Shown: positions 21,227-34,452 of the stretch, one piece after another | Numbering within the stretch: the first letter of the stretch is position 1 | Layout of the letters: each line of letters begins with the position of its first letter | Source: Calamus simplicifolius | Taxonomy: Eukaryota; Streptophyta; Magnoliopsida; Arecales; Arecaceae | DNA: 64,000 nucleotides | Assembly: GCA_900491605.1 (NCBI GenBank) | Contig: UESW01004382.1 | Location: forward strand, 99,215 to 163,214 | Direction: 5' to 3' | The notes under the pieces: model-generated | Seen by the model: only the letters and a program-made list of their open reading frames with translations | Databases searched by the model: none | What the model was told of the DNA's origin: nothing | Position numbers and translations under genes: made by a program

Positions 21227-24200
21227 TCATACACATGCATGCACAAACTAAACAAAGATTCAAGTCAGATCACAAGTTAGATGGTCCAGACTAGCCCCCA
21301 TACTTTATGGGTCTGGGTATTTAAAAAATTCTAATTAAATCCTAAATGAGAGTGGAGAAGAGGAATTAGGGCCTATGATTGACTCTTTGAAATTTTTCCC
21401 AGCTCAACCAAAAATATAGGCCTAATGGTCAAGATGGGCCAAGTATAAGCATAAACATCATGTAGTTATCATATGTATCCTAACTTGAGTCCTACCTAGC
21501 TTGACATTGGATTAGTTCTAAATGACAACAATGGTATTGTAGTAGCGATCATAATAGAGAGGAGGGTGGTAACAACAATGGTAGTAGTGGTAGCAAAGAA
21601 GGAAGCGACAGTAGAGGCGCTATTATGGTAGCAATAAAATAAATTTATTATTTTTAGTATAACAAAATAGTTTTAAAAAATAAAAAAGAAAAATAGTATT
21701 ATTGACTATGAGTTCCTAGATGCCCGAAGTTGTGACTAAACTTGTACACTAATTAAATCTAAAGTAGGTCAAATATTACATGATGCAATCTAGCCAAGTT
21801 TGAACTAGCCTGACTCAATCAATACATCTATGGTTTCTAATTCTTAAACCTCATTCACTGTGTTGCTATAATAAAGTATGCACGTTCGGCATATATACTA
21901 TTTATTTATAGAATAAGAGGCTAATGGAGATTGAATGATGTCTTTATCATCATCTATCACACAGACTTACTGTAGCATTATGGTATTATAGTAGAATTTA
22001 TCATGCGTATGCATGGTAGTATCTTTTGCATCCATATACCCAATACAATATTAGTTGCAAACATAGCAATTGTTGTTATGCGGCCTTATTGTAGGGTTTA
22101 AAAGGCCATATATGTCATATTAATAAATTGATAGCTTAATTTTAGGGATTGTGAAAGGTGTAATGGATATATATATATATATCAAAGGAAGCATCTAAAT
22201 ATCAATCATTTTATCTCAATCCCCTTTCCATCTCTCTTATTCAATTTTTTATCTCTCACCACCATTTCATTCATGGATAAACTCAAGGCCAACATTGAGG
22301 CTATGTAGGGAATCAAGTGTACAACAATTTGAGATTGTCATCATAGTTGTCATAACATTACAATAGTTATTATTTTTAATATTGTTTGAGGCTTGGGGAA
22401 TAAGTTATAGACTGCCATAATGTCTTAATAGTCAATGAACCATTGATTAGATATAGAAATATAATCATTTTCTAGGTAGTCACATGTAATGCATATAAAA
22501 AAATTACAAATAATCAAAACATATCCCAATGAACAACTTTGTTTATATTTGAGTTGGAGATGGGACTTTTTTTTGTGTTCCAAGATAATTAGCTTTAGAG
22601 TTTTCCATCGAATATGAGGCCATTCCCCTATGCCATGGAGTTATTAGAATGTTGTACAAAGGCAAGCATCATTATTGATAAAGATGAATGTTGGAATATT
22701 TATAAGAATATTTATAAATAAGTTTCGAACTGATAATATGAGAAGAAACCCAAGTTCATGCTTAGGATTGGATTCTTTTTCCAGCCAACAAAATCTCTTT
22801 ATAGATGCACAAATTCCCATTTTATTATTGAAATTACTTTGGAAGTATAGACATGATAATTTAGGAAGATCTCTAAAGCATGGTTAATTTAGAGTATTTT
22901 AGGGCTTTGAAGTAAGATTCATCATAAGTAAGATTTATCAAATTGAGGAAAAGACTATAAACTATAATTTTTGAAATCTATAATTTTCTTACACAATACT
23001 AGTTTTTAGTGCATCAGGCACCAAAACAAAACTCTTGATAAGTGTTTAAGGATATGTTTATCCCTCTAGATATTCATTGCATGGAGCAAGTGTGGACTAG
23101 ACAATGTTTAGACCTTGAAACATGTGAACTAAAATAAAATTTTATTTTCAAGAAAGAATTTGGATAGGTATATCTCTTAATATAAGAAAATTTGATTTAG
23201 ATCCAACCTTAGTGTCATCTTAACTTGGATTGAGATTAGTTAAGTCTATCGTGACAAGTATTTAAGCTAGTGTAAAAGGTATAGGACAAATAGAATCAGC
23301 TTAATTTAATATGGATGTAACTCCTTATTTTGTTATTGATTGGCCTCATTTGACTTGGATTTATTTCTTTTTTTTTATGTAGTTCCTTTTCTATACTTCT
23401 TTTCTTTCCTTTCCTTGCTTTTGAAGTTATTTTTTTTAAAATATTTTGTTCTATAGAATAGTTTAGGGCATAATATATTATGACTGCAATCCATGTCAAA
23501 GATATGGATACAAAAGAAATTCAACATTTGGAGGGGGAAAACAACTTTAATAGGGTTTAGATTTTAGTAAGGGTTATCGACAAGCATGAAATACTATTGA
23601 TCAAAAGATAGTTCTAAAATTTTAATCTACATCTTCATCGCACCATTACCCATATATTTTATGACAACATAAAATCATTTCATGTGTCTATACAATGAAA
23701 AAGGTGCCACCTCAACTCTCTTTTCCCTTGCTTTTCTTTTGGACTTGAGCCCTCACAGTCATTCTCCATACCAAGCTACCTTAAAGGCTCCCTCTCTCTT
23801 ATCTTAGAGGAAAAAGAGAACTTTGCATTTATTCTCTTCATAATAATGAGACATGGGAGAATATAGGTAGATCTATTTAAGGTGATTTTAATTACCTTCT
23901 AAAATATCAGCAAGTCACAATGATGAATGACACATTGCTTATAGAATGGGTTGATTTTAATACCAATTTCTATATTTGGATCATTACAAAGTATAATTAG
24001 AGCATGCAGTCTAGGTATCAAATTTAATCTAATACTCTAATCTAGATATTTGGCTTACTTAGCTGCACATTGGGCCAAGATCATCAAATGAGATTGACTA
24101 GTTAGTCCAATTTACAACACATTTATCAATTAAGAACCAATTGAAGTAAATTAGATCAAACCTACCAATTGGGTTCAACTAAGAGCCAAATGTAGCAATG

Positions 24201-25360
24201 ACTTAATACAATTATCGGGACCCAACTACTAATTGGGTCAAAATTTTTGCAATTGCGTTAAATCCAACATTTAGGCTCAATCGGTGTACCCAATTGACAC
24301 CAATTGGGATAATTTTAAGTTTTGGACTTGATTAGTGGACCCGATTGCTAATAATTAGGTCAAATTCAAGCTTCAGACTTAGCCAACAAATTTGATTACT
24401 AATGATTGAGTCAAACATAATATCTTTGCTCAATCACTTAGCTCAATTCTCGACTTTTCATCATTCATTAGGCTCAATTAACTTGGGTTCAGATTAAAGC
24501 CCTAACCTAATCTCCTAAAAAAGGCCCAATTATAGCTATTACTGATTAAGTCAAATTCAATCTAAATAGGTTTGAGCTATATTTAGATTAAGTTATCAGC
24601 TATCCAAGTTACAATATGACATATGGTCAAAAAGAAATAAGGAGATGGCTATAATATCAAATTAAGATAGTTGAATTGGTTTAAGGGATTAGATTAAAGT
24701 GTTGGTCTGAAAGGTGTATTTAAATCTCACTTCCTATTTCCTTATCTAAATTTACTTGATTAAAGATCACGAATATGAACTTCACACCTCAATTTCACAA
24801 ATTTAGAGTAAGATTGAATTTTTTTTCCATCCATGCCCTCTAAAATGTGTGATCCCTATGTCACACTCTACATTATGTTCTCTACTTTTAACCATGCCAT
24901 CCCTCACATCATCTTAGATACTACAAAAAATTACTAAATAATCAATTCTTCTAAAAAGCCTATAGAGACCTTCTTCATTACCTTGAAACCCTTTGAAAGA
25001 AAAAAATCACTCGAAGTAATCATCTCTTTGAAAAACCAATAGAAACCTTCACCATTACCCCAAAACCCATCTTCCAAAGACTCTATCCCCACCTTTCCAA
25101 GAAAAAAAAAAAAAACCTCTTCTCAATCCTAAATCTCTTTGCTTTCTTGATCTTAAACTTTTTAGTAAGTCTCCTACACACTCCTATAATTCTAAACCTA
25201 TAGACAAATTAAAAGCCCCATGTATCCTCCCTTTGACCTCATAAAATGAACCATATTCTTGCATCATTGATCTTATGAGATGATATTGAGCCACCCTATA
25301 TATTTTGAGTTCAAAGCTTAGATCAGGCCCAAACTAAGTGATGATGTGGCCTAAGTCCCA
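19966..25360. other. AT-rich intergenic DNA, no gene recognised
   Basis: No open frame with family resemblance was found. The stretch holds a (TA)n microsatellite at about 21,185-21,226 and a shorter one near 22,168-22,178. It also holds imperfect GATGAT/GGTGATGATG-type low-complexity DNA (20,870-21,040). Sequence ending in GCTCGTCTAATTTGCAGCCCTA near 20,860 resembles the terminus of small hAT-like elements (compare 38,873-39,287). Poly(A) and poly(T) runs are scattered. Confidence 0.7.
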
Positions 25361-26035
25361 GAGTAATTTAGATCTAACCACTAATCAAGCTCAAAGGAAA
25401 ATCCTACTTCTAAAACAAACTAAAGGAAAGGCATACTCCCAAATTGAGCCATACTCTTAAATTGAGCCAAATTGAGCCCAAATCAAGCGATAACCAGATT
25501 GAGCCTAGATCATTCCCTCCTCAAAGTCTTTCCTTTATTCTGAAAAGAGCTTATGAAACCCTAACTTATTCCTTAAAAACCCAAGCTCCCAAAACTGTGA
25601 CTCATTCCCTAAAATCATAGTTTCCCTATTGCCAAAAACCAACTTCACCATACCCCATTTCTTTCATTTGCAAGCCACATGGCCTTTAATTTTAGATAGT
25701 CCTAGAGTAATTTTAGATCTAACCACTAATCAAGCTCAAAGGAAAATCCTACTTCTAAAACAAACTAAAGGAAAGGCATACTCCCAAATTGAGCCATACT
25801 CTTAAATTGAGCCAAATTGAGCCCAATTCAAGCGATAACCAGATTGAGCCTAGATCATTCCCTCCTCAAAGTCTTTCCTTTATTCTGAAAAGAGCTTATG
25901 AAACCCTAACTTATTCCTTAAAAACCCAAGCTCCCAAAACTGTGACTCATTCCCTAAAAATCATAGTTTCCCTATTGCCAAAAACCAACTTCACCATACC
26001 CCATTCTTTCATTTGCAAGCCACATGGCCTTTAAG
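25361..26035. repeat. Recent 344-bp tandem duplication
   Basis: The segment from GAGTAATTTAGATC (25,361) recurs from GAGTAATTTTAGATC (25,705), and the similarity ends at about 26,035. The two copies differ by only a few bases, several of them homopolymer-length changes. The second copy is open over 81 codons, but the first is not, and no family is recognised. Confidence 0.88.
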
Positions 26036-28589
26036 TGAGCCTTGTGGTTAACTAGGTTCCCTCTAACATTACTAGATAAGTATACAATCAGAAGTATGTT
26101 TAACTAGATTAGGATTTTGGCACAAGGAAAGATTGATAAAAAAGAAGCATATATTATTATTAAATTTGAAAGGCAATATCAAGTTTAAAGATGGAAACAT
26201 ATTGTATTATTTATTATTTGGTTGTCAACTTGATTATTTTTTATATGATCCCTACATAGTCCAATATTTGATTCATGTCAATGATTCTTGCAAAATCCAA
26301 ATGAAATTATTATGGACACACAAAAGTATTAAAAACATGTCATTTGGATTCCTTGTAAGATATCATTTTGATTGATCTTCTTATTTAGTGCATGAAGGCT
26401 CATATAGGTGCATTGTAGATGTTGTGTCTTATGTTGTCATCATCTCTGCATAAGTTAAATTGGAGTTCAATCAAAGAGGCATTCAATATATTAGAGCCAT
26501 GGATAAAGGCAAGGGTTATTGCAAATGACCTTCTTAATCAATTGAATTTTATTATTATTTATTTATTATTATTCTTTCTTTTAGATGTTGTGTTTTACAT
26601 TATTGGAATATCTATATTATGCAACTATTTCAACAATATAAAAAAAGGTTCATCAACATGGGTGGGCATGGACCAGGCCAGGCCAAGCCCGACCTTAGAT
26701 GAGTATAGTTATTCTGAGCTCGACTTGATAGGAATCTCTCAAGACTCAAACCTAGTTTTGCCAAGCCTCGGTTGTATATCATAATTATATAAGATATACA
26801 ATATATGCATGCATATAATAAAAAAATAAACTCAATGAGTTGGTTACAATATCCATCCTTTACTCCCACATTATAAGTTATCAATGCATAAAGATGAACT
26901 ATTTAAGGATCTAACATAATGACTCGTCGCATCGGCCAAGAAACATCAAGTAAAACTAAGAAAGATATAATAGTAGCATGATGCAGTCTAAAATGAGAGC
27001 TCCTTGCCTATTGGTGATGAAGGATATGAAATATGCAATGAATTAAAGCAATATTTCTTTATATATTTTTACATTCAATGAAATGGAAATGGTACTCAAA
27101 ATTTAAGGCTATAAAAGTTAAGTTAATTTGTAAAAATTCTATAAATTTCTTAACACCATGTTTGAATTAGGAGAAAATGAAGAAAGAACTCAAGTTTCTC
27201 AAATTTAATTAGAAAAGTAAGAAAAGAAATAGAGAAAAGATATTGAAAAAATAAGAGAAACTATTTTTCTCTAAAGCCACAATTGTTTATTTTCAAAAGT
27301 GAAGAGAGTCAGACATAGAAGAAATCATATGGCTAAATTATTAATTTTATTTTTTATCCATAATATTTTTTCCTAATACATCCACATAAGATGAGAGAGC
27401 CATTTTTTCCTCTCCTCTTCCTTTCTTCTCTCCTCTATTCTTTCTTCTTTTCTCTTCTCTTAATTGTATCCAAAGAAAGGGGTAATGGAAATCTAGTGGT
27501 AACATTGCATAGTTCTATCTTTACTCATAAAATATAACATTAAGATATTCTCACATTTATTCCATAATATGAGTTTCCAATAATTTGATCTTGCAAAATT
27601 GTAGAGTAGAAGTTTGATCTTAGGTGCTAGACATCACACTCTAAGTACAAAATGATTAGTCTACTAACATGAGGTCTTGCAATGAAAATAGATATATTTA
27701 TACAATATCATAAGGATATTAAAAGATAGACAAAATAGATATATTTATATTTTATCATAAAGATACTAAAAATAGACAAAGCAATGAAGTGGCTGAATTG
27801 TTATGAAAATAGTGAGACAAATTAGAAGCTAGGATATTGTGTGGTAATAATATTGCTAATTAGATGTTCACATTAGTTTATTCATCAAATTTTTATGTTA
27901 ACTAGTCTTATGCCCATGCATTGCATGGGTTGTCGTTAAAAAAAAATCTAAATTAGCTCCTATCTTTATATATTTTTAAAAAATAACTTTTCATTATAAT
28001 TATATTCTATAATATAGTATTATTTTAATTATTATATTATATAGTTTTAGATTATACATGGAAAAGGTGAGCATCTTCCTTGTAGATATATAATATTATA
28101 TATATACATACCATATGTAATAGAGACGTGATAGTTTTCTTATAGAAAAAAAAAAAGAATATCTCCATAAATCATATACAATATCAAATGCATTATTATT
28201 CATAATCTTTGATTTTCTATCTTTTTTTTCATTTTGCTAAACAATATGTACTTGATTTAATGAATGATATTGATTTTCTAGTTGCATATCGAAGCTAAAT
28301 TATGCAAAGATTATCCTAAGAATATTATTAACTTAGTCTAGTGGGAAAAGATAATGAGATGCTTTTATTACTATGCTTCTCTTTTATCTTATTGTTATAA
28401 TGCATGAATAATATTCTTTTATTATTTTTTCTTATTTTTGTATTGCAATACCTTCTCTCTATCAAATTAAAAGTGGAATTCCTAGCGTCCTCTACCCTTT
28501 CTCCCTAAAAAGGTACTTAGCATTCAATAGCCCATTGCCCTTTACTCAAAAAAATGCAACCATTGATATAATAATAGTATCCCATAGTG
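26036..28589. other. AT-rich intergenic DNA, no gene recognised
   Basis: Only short open frames occur. A GC-richer patch at about 26,655-26,780 (words such as GGCCAGGCCAAGCCCGACC) looks like a degraded transposon fragment. Nothing else was identified. Confidence 0.6.
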
Positions 28590-29376
28590 TATGTTATTTG
28601 CAGACGATATAGTATTGATTGATGAAGCTAAATCTGAAGTAAATGTCAAGCTAGAGATTTAAAGAAAGACTTTAGAATCTAAAGGTTTTAAGATTAGTAG
28701 AACTAAAACTGAATATATGAAATGTAATTTAGTAGAAGTAGAATATAATGAAGAAACAATAAAGATTGTAACTAAGAGATATTAAGGAGGAAAATTTTAG
28801 GTATTTAAGATTAATTATCCAACAAAAGGTGAATATGTGAAGATGAATCATAGAGTTAAAGCATGATGGATTAAGTGGAAAAGTGCTTCGGGAGTATTGT
28901 ACGATCGACGCATTTCATTAAAATTTAAAAAATTTATAAAAATGCTATTAGGCTAGTTATGTTACATGGAATAGAGTGTTGGATAATACTGAAATAACAT
29001 ATGAATAAATTAAGTGTAACAGAAATGTAGATGTTAAGGATATGTGGTAAACTTTAAAAGATAGAATTAAAAATATATATAAGAGAAATGATAGAAGTAG
29101 TCCCAATTGAAGATAAATAAAAAAAATTGATTACAATGGTTTGAACATATACAATGAAAACTTTATATGCTCTAGTTAGAAAGTGATCTTTTAACAATAT
29201 ATGGTAAGGATAGAAGAAGATAGACCTAAACTAAGAATAAAATAATTTAAAAAAGATATAATCATTTGTAATTTAATATCGACTTAGTCTTGAATAGAAT
29301 AGAATGGAAGAAGCAGATTCATGTAGCCGACCCCATGTAGTTGGGAAAAGGCTTAGATGAGTTGAGTTGAGTTGAT
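28590..29376 (+). pseudogene. RTE-type LINE, 3' part of reverse transcriptase and tail
   Basis: Across several frames one reads FADDIVLIDEA (the RT catalytic FADD box, about 28,600-28,632), TLESKGFKISRTKTEYMKCN, RYLRLIIQ, KWKSASGVLYDRRI, MLHGIECW and MLRICGK. These match the order of motifs of plant RTE-clade retrotransposons. The 3' end has the family signature CATGTAGTTGGGAAAAGGC followed by GAGTT repeats (29,352-29,376). Stops and frameshifts are frequent and the 5' part is missing, as is usual for LINE insertions. The same family tail recurs at 42,144, 48,918 and 49,140, and reversed at 56,246. Confidence 0.82.
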
Positions 29377-30760
29377 ATAATAATAGTATAATATATTAAT
29401 AACAATAAATAAGGAAAAATAATTTTAAATGAAAAATGAAGAAGGAAATCTTTCTTCCCTACCGCATTGCCTTCACACCCACCCCTCTCTTTCTCTCTTT
29501 TATTCCCCAATCTAGATGTGCAATAAAATAACCTAAATAGGTTTAGTATATGATGAAGTCAGATGTAAATTTTATAAGGACTGAAAGATCACAATCAAAG
29601 ATTAATTAATTAACTCTATCAGTGTTCTAGAAGGTCGAAAAATTATGGTGTTATAGTCCTAGCGACTCCATCTAATTAAAGGCTCAAGTTCGGGAAAAGT
29701 TCTACTTTGAGGATAGAGCCCCACAACTTCCATATTCTGACAGAGGGGGTCTTTTTTTGGCAAAGAACATAAAGAGATAAAGAGAGATATATGGAAGTTG
29801 ATAAAATGGAAATTAAATTTTTTTCAATAATTTTATTGTTACTAATACAATGCTGGGGATGAAATTTCGACAATCATGGTCCTTATGATTCTCCACACCC
29901 CCTAAGATAATAAATTTTTGATCAATTTGATATCAAAGAAACCAACATATGATAGCAAATAAGAAAATTTAAGAAAGATTCCTTCACATGATCGACTTAG
30001 GTAAGGTCCATCAACCAATAATCACCATGTTTCCTCAGCATCTTGTAATGACCTAGCAAAGACCTCATTGCTCTCAAATCTTGATTTTTATTATTTTTAA
30101 TGGGATCTAACATGGCAATTTTCTTTCCTACACCACATATTTAAAGGATCTAGATGCATTTTTCATCAATTCACGCCCTTATTATGCGACATGCGTTACA
30201 AGAAAATAACTTGCATCGTGCACCTTTGGAGAAGATCATTTGTTGATAAGTATGATCTTTATTGACAATAATATGGATGAAATAAATATGCTAACCTAAA
30301 CTTTTCTCTGATATAGGCAAATCACAATGATGCCATCCATTTGAATACCATCTTTCTAGTAGTTAGAGCATGCACCACAATACCTTATCTTCCAAGTATA
30401 ATGGTTATTTCAAAATTATTAAATATGCTAAATAGAAGAAGCCCCAACTTTAATTTTATTTTTGAGTTCTTATTTGATTCAACAAACCCCTAATTTAGAT
30501 CTTGAAACCCTTACTTATCCTCTCTAAACCTAACTTTAAGTTGTCATAGGGTTAAATTAGCAGAAACCCTAGTTCTGTCCAAAGAACAAGTAGCAAAACA
30601 ATAAAACCAGAAGTTTAAGAACTTTGGAATGAGAGTACAAGAATTAAAGATATGGATCTATAGGAAAACTTGGGGGAAATGAACTCAGGATTAAATTGCA
30701 CGAGGATAATGAATTGATGGGATTGGCATACCTTAAGAAATTGAGGAAAAAATGAGTTGA
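29377..30760. other. AT-rich intergenic DNA, no gene recognised
   Basis: No coding sequence or clear transposon terminus was seen. Confidence 0.6.
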
Positions 30761-30893
30761 TTCGATCCCTCTCCATCTTCATATCCTGCACAAACTAAGA
30801 AGAAAATATCAAAAAAAGAGAAATTAGGGATTGGGTTGGTATGAAATTTTACATGTTTGGTGTTTGATCGGCACTAGACTAAATGTCAAAGAA

Positions 30894-30940
<47 letters not shown>

Positions 30941-31265
30941 TTTCCTTGACATCTATAGCCTCATGTATGCTTGCTCTTTGCACAAAAATGAAATCAAGAT
31001 TAATTAGAAGAGGTTGATGAATTCTGGAGTTATTGTACCTAAAAAATTAAGGAAAAATGAATAGATTTGGACCATCTTCATCTTCATATCACACACGAAC
31101 TAAGAAGAAAAGATTGAAAAAAATAGATATTGGAGGTCAAGTTGGTATGAAATTTTATGCATATGGTGTTCAGATTGACATTGGACCAAACAATAGAAGG
31201 AAAAGGTGTTTTCTCAACATTTGCAACGTCATGTATGCTCACTCTTGCAAAAAAAGTTTTCTGAG
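30761..31265. repeat. Diverged direct duplication with GA microsatellite
   Basis: About 30,760-30,985 and 31,050-31,265 are related direct copies: GTTGGTATGAAATTTTA, CTAAGAAGAAAA and CATGTATGCTYRCTCTT-like words occur in both, in order. The first copy contains a (GA)n run at about 30,890-30,938. No gene was recognised. Confidence 0.65.
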
Positions 31266-31794
31266 ACTCTAACATCATTCTCCTTTGCATTCTCCATTAG
31301 AAGATGAAAAAAGATAGAAAAGAGATGCAATTTAAACTTGAGGAATCGGAACTCAAAAGTTGAAAGTTTGATTGGGATGATGACTCATATATTACTTTTA
31401 AAATAGGCATTCGAGGAGGGTTTGCAAAGATGAAGGCTCTATTTATCTCAATATTAAAAGTTAGTTAATATTATAGTCAACATGAGACCCTAAGGTGGTG
31501 CTTGATAGAGAAAATTTTATCCCTGAATAAATGTACAAGATAGAGTTTTTTCAGGGCATATCCCTAGGGATATCCCCAGTCTATCCCTTTGAATATACCA
31601 AATGCAAAAATCTGAACCCAAAGGATAACTTTTTCTTATCCCCTCTGATTATATTTGATTAAAGGGATAGGAAAGGATATCCTTTAAAAAAATTGATTTA
31701 AATCCTAAACTACCCTTATAATTTTAATACAATAATTAATTTGAACCGTTTGATTTAGATCAAGCGGTCCAAATCAAACGAAAAAAAAAGGAGC

Positions 31795-32650
31795 GGCCAC
31801 CTTCCTCCCCAATCCACCTTCGCTGTCGCCGCACCTGCGGTCCTTCTCGCTGGGGTCATCGTTCGAGTACGGGGTCGACAAGGAGGTGGAAGCGGTTGAT
31901 GTTTGTAAGATAGAATGCGAACTGATTCCTTGATAGATCGATCTGCTGCGCTAGCTTGGACCGGCCGAAGAGGACCGAGACGTCACTGATGAACTGGTTT
32001 TGCGACAGGCCTATTTGGAAGAAGCCCACCTTTCCAAAAGCTAGCAGGATCTCGCCGGTTAGATTGTTGTGAGAGAGACGAAGATATGGCCCTTGCGAGG
32101 TGAGCTGGAAGAGCGAGGGCGGGAGGGATCCGGTGAGGTGATTGCGGCTTATGTCGATGGAGAGAGGTTGGCGATGTTGCCTAGGGAGGCTGGGATGGAG
32201 CTGAAGAGGCGGTTGAAGGAGAGTCGAGTTGATTGAGGAGGTGAGCTTGGAAAGGAAGGTGGGAACGGGGTCGAAGACGTTGGTCTAGCTGATGTCAAGG
32301 TACTGGAGTTTTTTAAGCTTGGTGAGAGCTTGGGGGATGGGACCAACGAGGTTTGGGGAGATGGTGGAAGATGAGGTTCTAGAGGTAAGGGAGATCACCA
32401 ACGGCATCAGGGATGGTGCCGGGGAAGTCATCCTGGAAGAGGGAGAGGCCGATGACGCGGCCGATCTTGAGGTCGCAATCGCGTCATACCAATTGCAACA
32501 GCCGGTGTCGTTCGTCCAGGAGGCGAAATGGTAGGCATTGTTAAAGGCGGCCTTGATGGCGAGCAGGACCTTCTTGTCGTCTTTGTTGCAGCGAGCGGAC
32601 AAAGAGGTTGATGCAGCGGGAGAGGGAGGAAGCGAAAGATTGGGAGACAA
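31795..32650 (-). pseudogene. Polygalacturonase-inhibiting protein (PGIP)-like fragment, captured
   Basis: PGIPs are secreted leucine-rich-repeat proteins of the cell wall that bind fungal polygalacturonases. On the minus strand the N-terminal LRR cap is clear: ARCNKDDKKVLLAIKAAFNN and ASWTNDTGCCNWYD. After a frame slip come DCDLKIGRVIGL, GTIPDAVGDLPYL, NLVGPIPQALTKLKKLQYL, LSHNNLTGEI, FGKVGFFQ, DVSVLFGRSKLAQQIDLSRN and QFAFYLTN. In-frame stops follow DLPYL and LDIS, and there are further frameshifts, so it is not functional. The region ends well before the usual last LRRs and C-terminal cap. It is flanked by AT-rich arms of a TIR element, which suggests gene capture. Confidence 0.82.
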
Positions 32651-32790
32651 CCGCTTGGATGGGAAGGAAAGGAATAAAAGGAGACGAAGAAATTTAGAGC
32701 AAAATTATTTTTTTATTGGCAAATATGCCCTCAAAGGATAGTTGAAGGGATAATAAGCTATTCCTGGGGTCCCTAGGGAATAAGTTCAGG

Positions 32791-32820
32791 GGATAACCCA
32801 TGTTTAAACATGGGTTATCC
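32791..32820. repeat. 30-bp perfect palindrome
   Basis: GGATAACCCATGTTT is followed directly by its exact reverse complement. It lies in the right arm of the Tourist-like element and repeats the GGGATAAC word found near its end. Confidence 0.95.
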
Positions 32821-32928
32821 TCTCTGGTTAAACTTTTTCAGAGGTATCCCTGTAGTTATAGCTTTTGGGGATAATAAGAGATATCTAGGGGATAACCCTC
32901 CTTATCCCCTATTTCAAACATAGCCTAA

Positions 32929-34452
32929 GAGTGGAAGGTCTCCATTTTAGTCTGGTTCTACTTTTTCTTCTAATGTACCACCTTGACCTTTTGCACTCCC
33001 TAGATGCACAAAAAATATAAGAGGAAATGAGGTCATATGGTAAACAGAGAGCTTCTCAATGTATATGTGCTAAGCTAATAGGCACCATTGCTGCAAAGAT
33101 CAATTTTTATAATATACTATATGATTTTAGATTTAATTTTTGGGAGTTGAACCATTTTTGAACTCATCACACTCAACCCCATGATTGAAATTTGATCTTG
33201 CTTACTAGTCTTGATTTGGTAATGATTGTTGGGTTTAATAAGAGATTTATTTGCAACTATAATGATTGAAGTACATTGGTTTATATGTATGCAAATATGT
33301 AGGCAAATTTATGATGTTTTCATCCATTGGGTGTGCTACAGTAACTCCAAGGGAATAAGGGCATCATATAGAGCATAAGAGCATTACATGGTGGCATTGA
33401 AATGCTTAAATTTGAGCTCTCTCTAAAAAATATATATATTAAAAAACCATAGTAGTAATGCCTAATATATTATCATATTATATTCATTCTTGTCCCCATT
33501 TTCCTACAAGCATTTAAGTTGTTTTCAATAGTTTCTATTTTTTGCCAATCTTATTATATAAAAAAACCATATATTTCAAAATATACAATACAATAGAATG
33601 GTGGTTGGGATCAAAATTATACCTAGTATTACTCTTAGAGAGTTGCACTCATTTTAAATTAGACAATATGTCTTATATTAATGATCTAAACAAGGATGTG
33701 ATCTATTGTTATATGAATTGATCTAAACTACTTGGATATAAAATGTTATATGATTTGAAGACTCTTGATCCATGTATGAAATGTGGTTAAAAAAGATAAA
33801 TTATTTCATATTATTTAAGATATCTAATTTTGACCACTTGATATATGAAATAAAGGAATGATATTTTAGAAAAAAGTAGTTTAGAGATAGTATATTGCAT
33901 TTAATAACCCTGTACATCGATGTAAAACTTCATTAGAATCACATTTGGTCAGTCATATTGAATACTTCTTTAGTCCTCTATTTAAGATGAAGGATGCATC
34001 TTTTATTTTTTTTAATTAAGATTGTCGACAACTTAACAATATATGAATCCATTAGTTTATATTATTAGTTTGCTTTAATTAAATTATTTATGATTTTAGA
34101 TTTATAAATCACTAAATTATCTATAATCTATAAAAGCTAAAGGACAAGTTTGGACCTATATAATAATGTGATGGAGCATGGATTCTTTGTTGTTTATTCT
34201 TTACATCATAAAATCATAAAGTATAATGTATGCTTGGATGGCTGTTATGCATGTATGATTGATCATAATTATATTTGAAAAATAGCAAAGATTATGAGTA
34301 GCTAAACAACGTATGAATTAAATATGAAAGATGGGTGACTATATTCAAGATAAAATTTGCGATGGTTATTCAAACATAAAGGATGATGTGTTGTTGGAGT
34401 CCGTTTTTCTTGTCACAACATGGCAAGGGATAAGATGTCTTCCACAACATAC
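32929..34452. other. AT-rich intergenic DNA, no gene recognised
   Basis: No coding sequence was supported on either strand. Only short AT-rich open frames are present. Confidence 0.6.

Larger units (their letters stand above)
31494..32925. mobile_element. Tourist-like (PIF/Harbinger-type) non-autonomous element with captured gene DNA
   Basis: The element starts with GGTGGTGCTTGATAG (31,494) and ends with CTATTTCAAACATAGCC (32,925). Reversed, the end reads GGCTATGTTTGAAATAG, an imperfect inverted match. TAA flanks both sides (31,491-31,493 and 32,926-32,928), as expected for PIF/Harbinger-type insertions. The subterminal regions are AT-rich with repeated GGGATA and TTATCCCC words. The centre (about 31,790-32,660) is GC-rich and encodes a broken PGIP-like protein on the minus strand. 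Confidence 0.65.
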
